From Clostridia bacterium (GTDB lineage: Bacteria; Bacillota_A; Clostridia; Oscillospirales; CAG-272), in the NCBI GenBank assembly GCA_017408625.1, contig JAFQUG010000298.1:1-6120 (forward strand): a stretch of 6,120 nucleotides of DNA, written 5' to 3'. Position numbers and translations under genes: made by a program. The notes below the pieces were generated by a model, which was not told where the DNA came from, searched no databases, and saw only the letters and a list, made by a program, of their open reading frames with translations. Positions 5,043-6,120 of this stretch are shown here, in pieces; positions within the stretch are counted from its first letter, which is position 1; each line of letters starts with the position of its first letter.

Positions 5043-5058
5043 GTTGATAGAGTATAAT
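5030..5058 (+). promoter_or_regulatory. Probable promoter of the first prepilin gene
   Basis: A perfect TATAAT (5053-5058) lies 17 bp after TTGCAT (5030-5035), which matches the -35 consensus only in TTG. The spacer holds a T8 tract. The predicted transcript begins near 5065, leaving a ~60-base AT-rich leader with a small AGGC/GCCT hairpin before the strong SD AAGGAG (5111-5116). The weak -35 suggests that an activator or the upstream repeats matter. Confidence 0.6.
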
Positions 5059-5125
5059 GGCAATGTTCTTATAAAGGCGAGTGTGCCTAAAATGAAATTT
5101 GATATGAAAAAAGGAGATTATTTTC

Positions 5126-5518
5126 ATGAAAATCAATAAGGGTTTTTCTCTGGTTGAGCTGATTGTTGTCATTGCTATTATGGCAATTCTGGCAGCTGTT
5201 GCAATTCCTACCTTCGCTGGCTTTATCGGTAAGGCACAGACTGCATCGGACGAAAGCTTTTTGAATGACATTGAATATGCACTCGAGCTTGCATCTGCTG
5301 GCAAAGAGGGCGGCTTGAATGGTGAGATTAGTGTTATCACTGCTAGCAAGAAGGTTTCTGAAATCAAAGTGGGTGACACTACTGTCTATAAGACTGGTAC
5401 AGACGCAGTTGATACATATGAGCTGAAAGAAGTAATTGATTTCAATTATGAAATGAAGAAGTTGGAAGATGGTACCTATAAGCCCAATGGCGAAGGTAAG
5501 TGGACCAAGCAACAGTAA
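5126..5518 (+). CDS. Type IV prepilin / pseudopilin (probable major subunit)
   Basis: The protein has 130 residues. The leader MKINKG ends at Gly6, after which prepilin peptidase would cut and methylate Phe7. The mature chain starts FSLVELIVVIAIMAIL, with the conserved Glu at mature position 5 (Glu11) and a hydrophobic helix to about residue 34. The globular part (35-130) is short and hydrophilic, has no cysteines, and ends in a Lys-rich tail. Function by family: a pilus or pseudopilus subunit held in the membrane before assembly. It has a good SD (AAGGAG, 9 bases before the ATG), its own promoter and terminator, and codons unlike the next gene (many GCT, GTT, GGT, GCA). Inference: an abundant subunit. 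No assembly ATPase, platform protein or peptidase is in the window, so pilus and pseudopilus cannot be told apart. Confidence 0.93.
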   Translation: MKINKGFSLVELIVVIAIMAILAAVAIPTFAGFIGKAQTASDESFLNDIEYALELASAGKEGGLNGEISVITASKKVSEIKVGDTTVYKTGTDAVDTYELKEVIDFNYEMKKLEDGTYKPNGEGKWTKQQ

Positions 5519-5520
5519 TG

Positions 5521-5570
5521 TATTCCCGAACCCCATTGATAAACCAATGGGGTTCTTTTTTATTCCCGAA
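5521..5570 (+). repeat. Direct repeat TATTCCCGAA flanking the inter-pilin terminator
   Basis: The decamer TATTCCCGAA occurs at 5521-5530 and 5561-5570, exactly 40 bases apart, on both sides of the terminator hairpin. The left copy begins 2 bases after the pilin stop and the right copy starts within the T-tract. It could be chance, or the trace of an insertion or tandem duplication of the hairpin. Confidence 0.5.
5528..5561 (+). terminator. Intrinsic terminator between the two prepilin genes
   Basis: GAACCCCATTG (5528-5538) pairs perfectly with CAATGGGGTTC (5545-5555) around a 6-base loop, followed by six T (5556-5561). This should stop most transcripts after the first pilin gene and leave only read-through, or a weak internal promoter, for the second. 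Confidence 0.93.
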
Positions 5571-5591
5571 ATTTGATTGTGAGGTAACGTA

Positions 5592-6053
5592 ATGAACCGC
5601 GCGAACAACAAAGGCTTTTCCTTGGTGGAGCTGATCGTGGTAATTGCGATCATGGCCATTCTTGCCGCCGTTGCGATTCCGACCTTTGCAGGCTTTATCC
5701 GAAAGGCCAACGAGGCGGCTGATATCCAATACATGCACGATGTTGAGTATGCCATTCGGCTTGCATTTGCCCATGACCCGACGGTGGAGTTCACGGGCTT
5801 TATTGCGCACGTCAACCCCAACACCGGCTACGTGGAGGACGTTACGTATACCATTCGCGGAGCCCTTGGCCCCGACGGGGAATATGCCGATCGGGAATTC
5901 AGTCACAAAGAGGGCAATAGCGACAACACCTCTCCCATCATCGATTGGGAGTATTCCTTCAAGGCGGCAGACACCGTCACGTCCAACCCAAATTGGCTGG
6001 CGCATTGGGGGATCGTGGAAACCGAGGATGATGGGCTTGGAGATCATCACTGA
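5592..6053 (+). CDS. Type IV prepilin / pseudopilin (paralogue of the upstream one)
   Basis: The protein has 153 residues. The leader MNRANNKG is cut after Gly8; mature Glu5 is Glu13. Thirty consecutive residues from Lys7 are identical to the upstream prepilin, and similarity continues (D-[IV]-E-Y-A around 50-54 and an I-[IV]-D-x-x-Y segment near the C-terminus). After that the globular region differs, being acidic and Trp/His-containing and ending EDDGLGDHH. There are no cysteines. The start is supported by GAGG (5581-5584), 7 bases upstream. Codon use is more GC-rich than in the first pilin, like the cysS operon. No clear promoter is present in the 30 bases after the terminator, so it is probably expressed at lower level by read-through. 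Inference: a minor or variant pilin of the same fibre. The partner genes are outside the window. Confidence 0.91.
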   Translation: MNRANNKGFSLVELIVVIAIMAILAAVAIPTFAGFIRKANEAADIQYMHDVEYAIRLAFAHDPTVEFTGFIAHVNPNTGYVEDVTYTIRGALGPDGEYADREFSHKEGNSDNTSPIIDWEYSFKAADTVTSNPNWLAHWGIVETEDDGLGDHH

Positions 6054-6120
6054 AGATCCGGTAGGATAGAGGCATTATCGTCATAAACTGTTTAGCCTCG
6101 CAGTCTCCCCCCAGCGCGGG

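Noticed and set aside
4983..5057. 24-codon frame with repeated Val-Gln (from GTGCAA) before the pilin gene
   Set aside because: It has no SD, runs into the -10 box of the pilin promoter, and is explained by the in-phase spacing of the GTGCAA repeats.
5087..6050. Long minus-strand frames opposite the two prepilins
   Set aside because: They mirror the two conserved pilin helices in antisense, which is why they resemble each other. They have no start signals and cross both the pilin genes and the terminator.
6069..6099. GAGGC/GCCTC inverted repeat after the second prepilin
   Set aside because: It is only 5 bp with a 21-base loop and no T-tract, so it is not a credible terminator. The last 67 bases of the window hold nothing assignable.

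Overview
The window reads as chromosomal DNA of a Gram-positive anaerobe, most likely a gut member of the Clostridia (Bacillota). The reasons are several near-perfect TTGACA-17-TATAAT promoters with TG-extended -10 boxes, AGGAGG-type ribosome binding sites, hairpin-plus-T-tract terminators, a BspA-like leucine-rich-repeat lipoprotein of the kind common in gut Firmicutes, a Hol_Tox-like micropeptide, and type IV prepilins with the class III-like 'KGFSLVELIVVIAI' start. No species can be named from this sequence.

Layout. (1) 1-1175, minus strand: N-terminal 391 residues of a secreted LRR_5/BspA-like lipoprotein, its C-terminus cut off by the window edge, with its own promoter at 1201-1229. (2) 1262-1620: a compact two-transcript module. 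A 29-residue single-membrane-segment peptide is encoded on the minus strand (1393-1482) behind a structured ~100-nt leader. A ~90-nt RNA runs towards it on the plus strand from a consensus promoter (1283-1311), and the two transcripts meet in one perfect 15-bp stem (1357-1401). This is the architecture of a type I toxin-antitoxin system of the holin-like toxin / txpA-ratA sort, and it is the most interesting part of the window. (3) 1694-4691, plus strand: a three-gene operon with a perfect promoter, a TIM-barrel sugar-phosphate isomerase/epimerase-like enzyme, cysteinyl-tRNA synthetase (cysS) and a GtrA-family membrane protein, closed by a strong intrinsic terminator. (4) 4692-5052: a gene-free interval. 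Its first ~220 bp hold an alternating cluster of GTAAC...GGGGAC-type imperfect palindromes (REP-like), followed by three GTGCAA repeats next to a promoter. (5) 5053-6053, plus strand: two paralogous type IV prepilins separated by an intrinsic terminator. (6) 6054-6120: nothing assignable.

How it fits together. The cysS operon is housekeeping (tRNA charging) with two passengers of unassigned substrate. The pilins probably supply a type IV pilus or secretion fibre whose assembly genes lie outside the window; the first looks like an abundant subunit and the second like a less-expressed companion. The toxin-antitoxin module sits in the gap between the LRR gene and the cysS operon and would be self-contained. 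All functional statements are from reading the sequence; no database or folding program was run.
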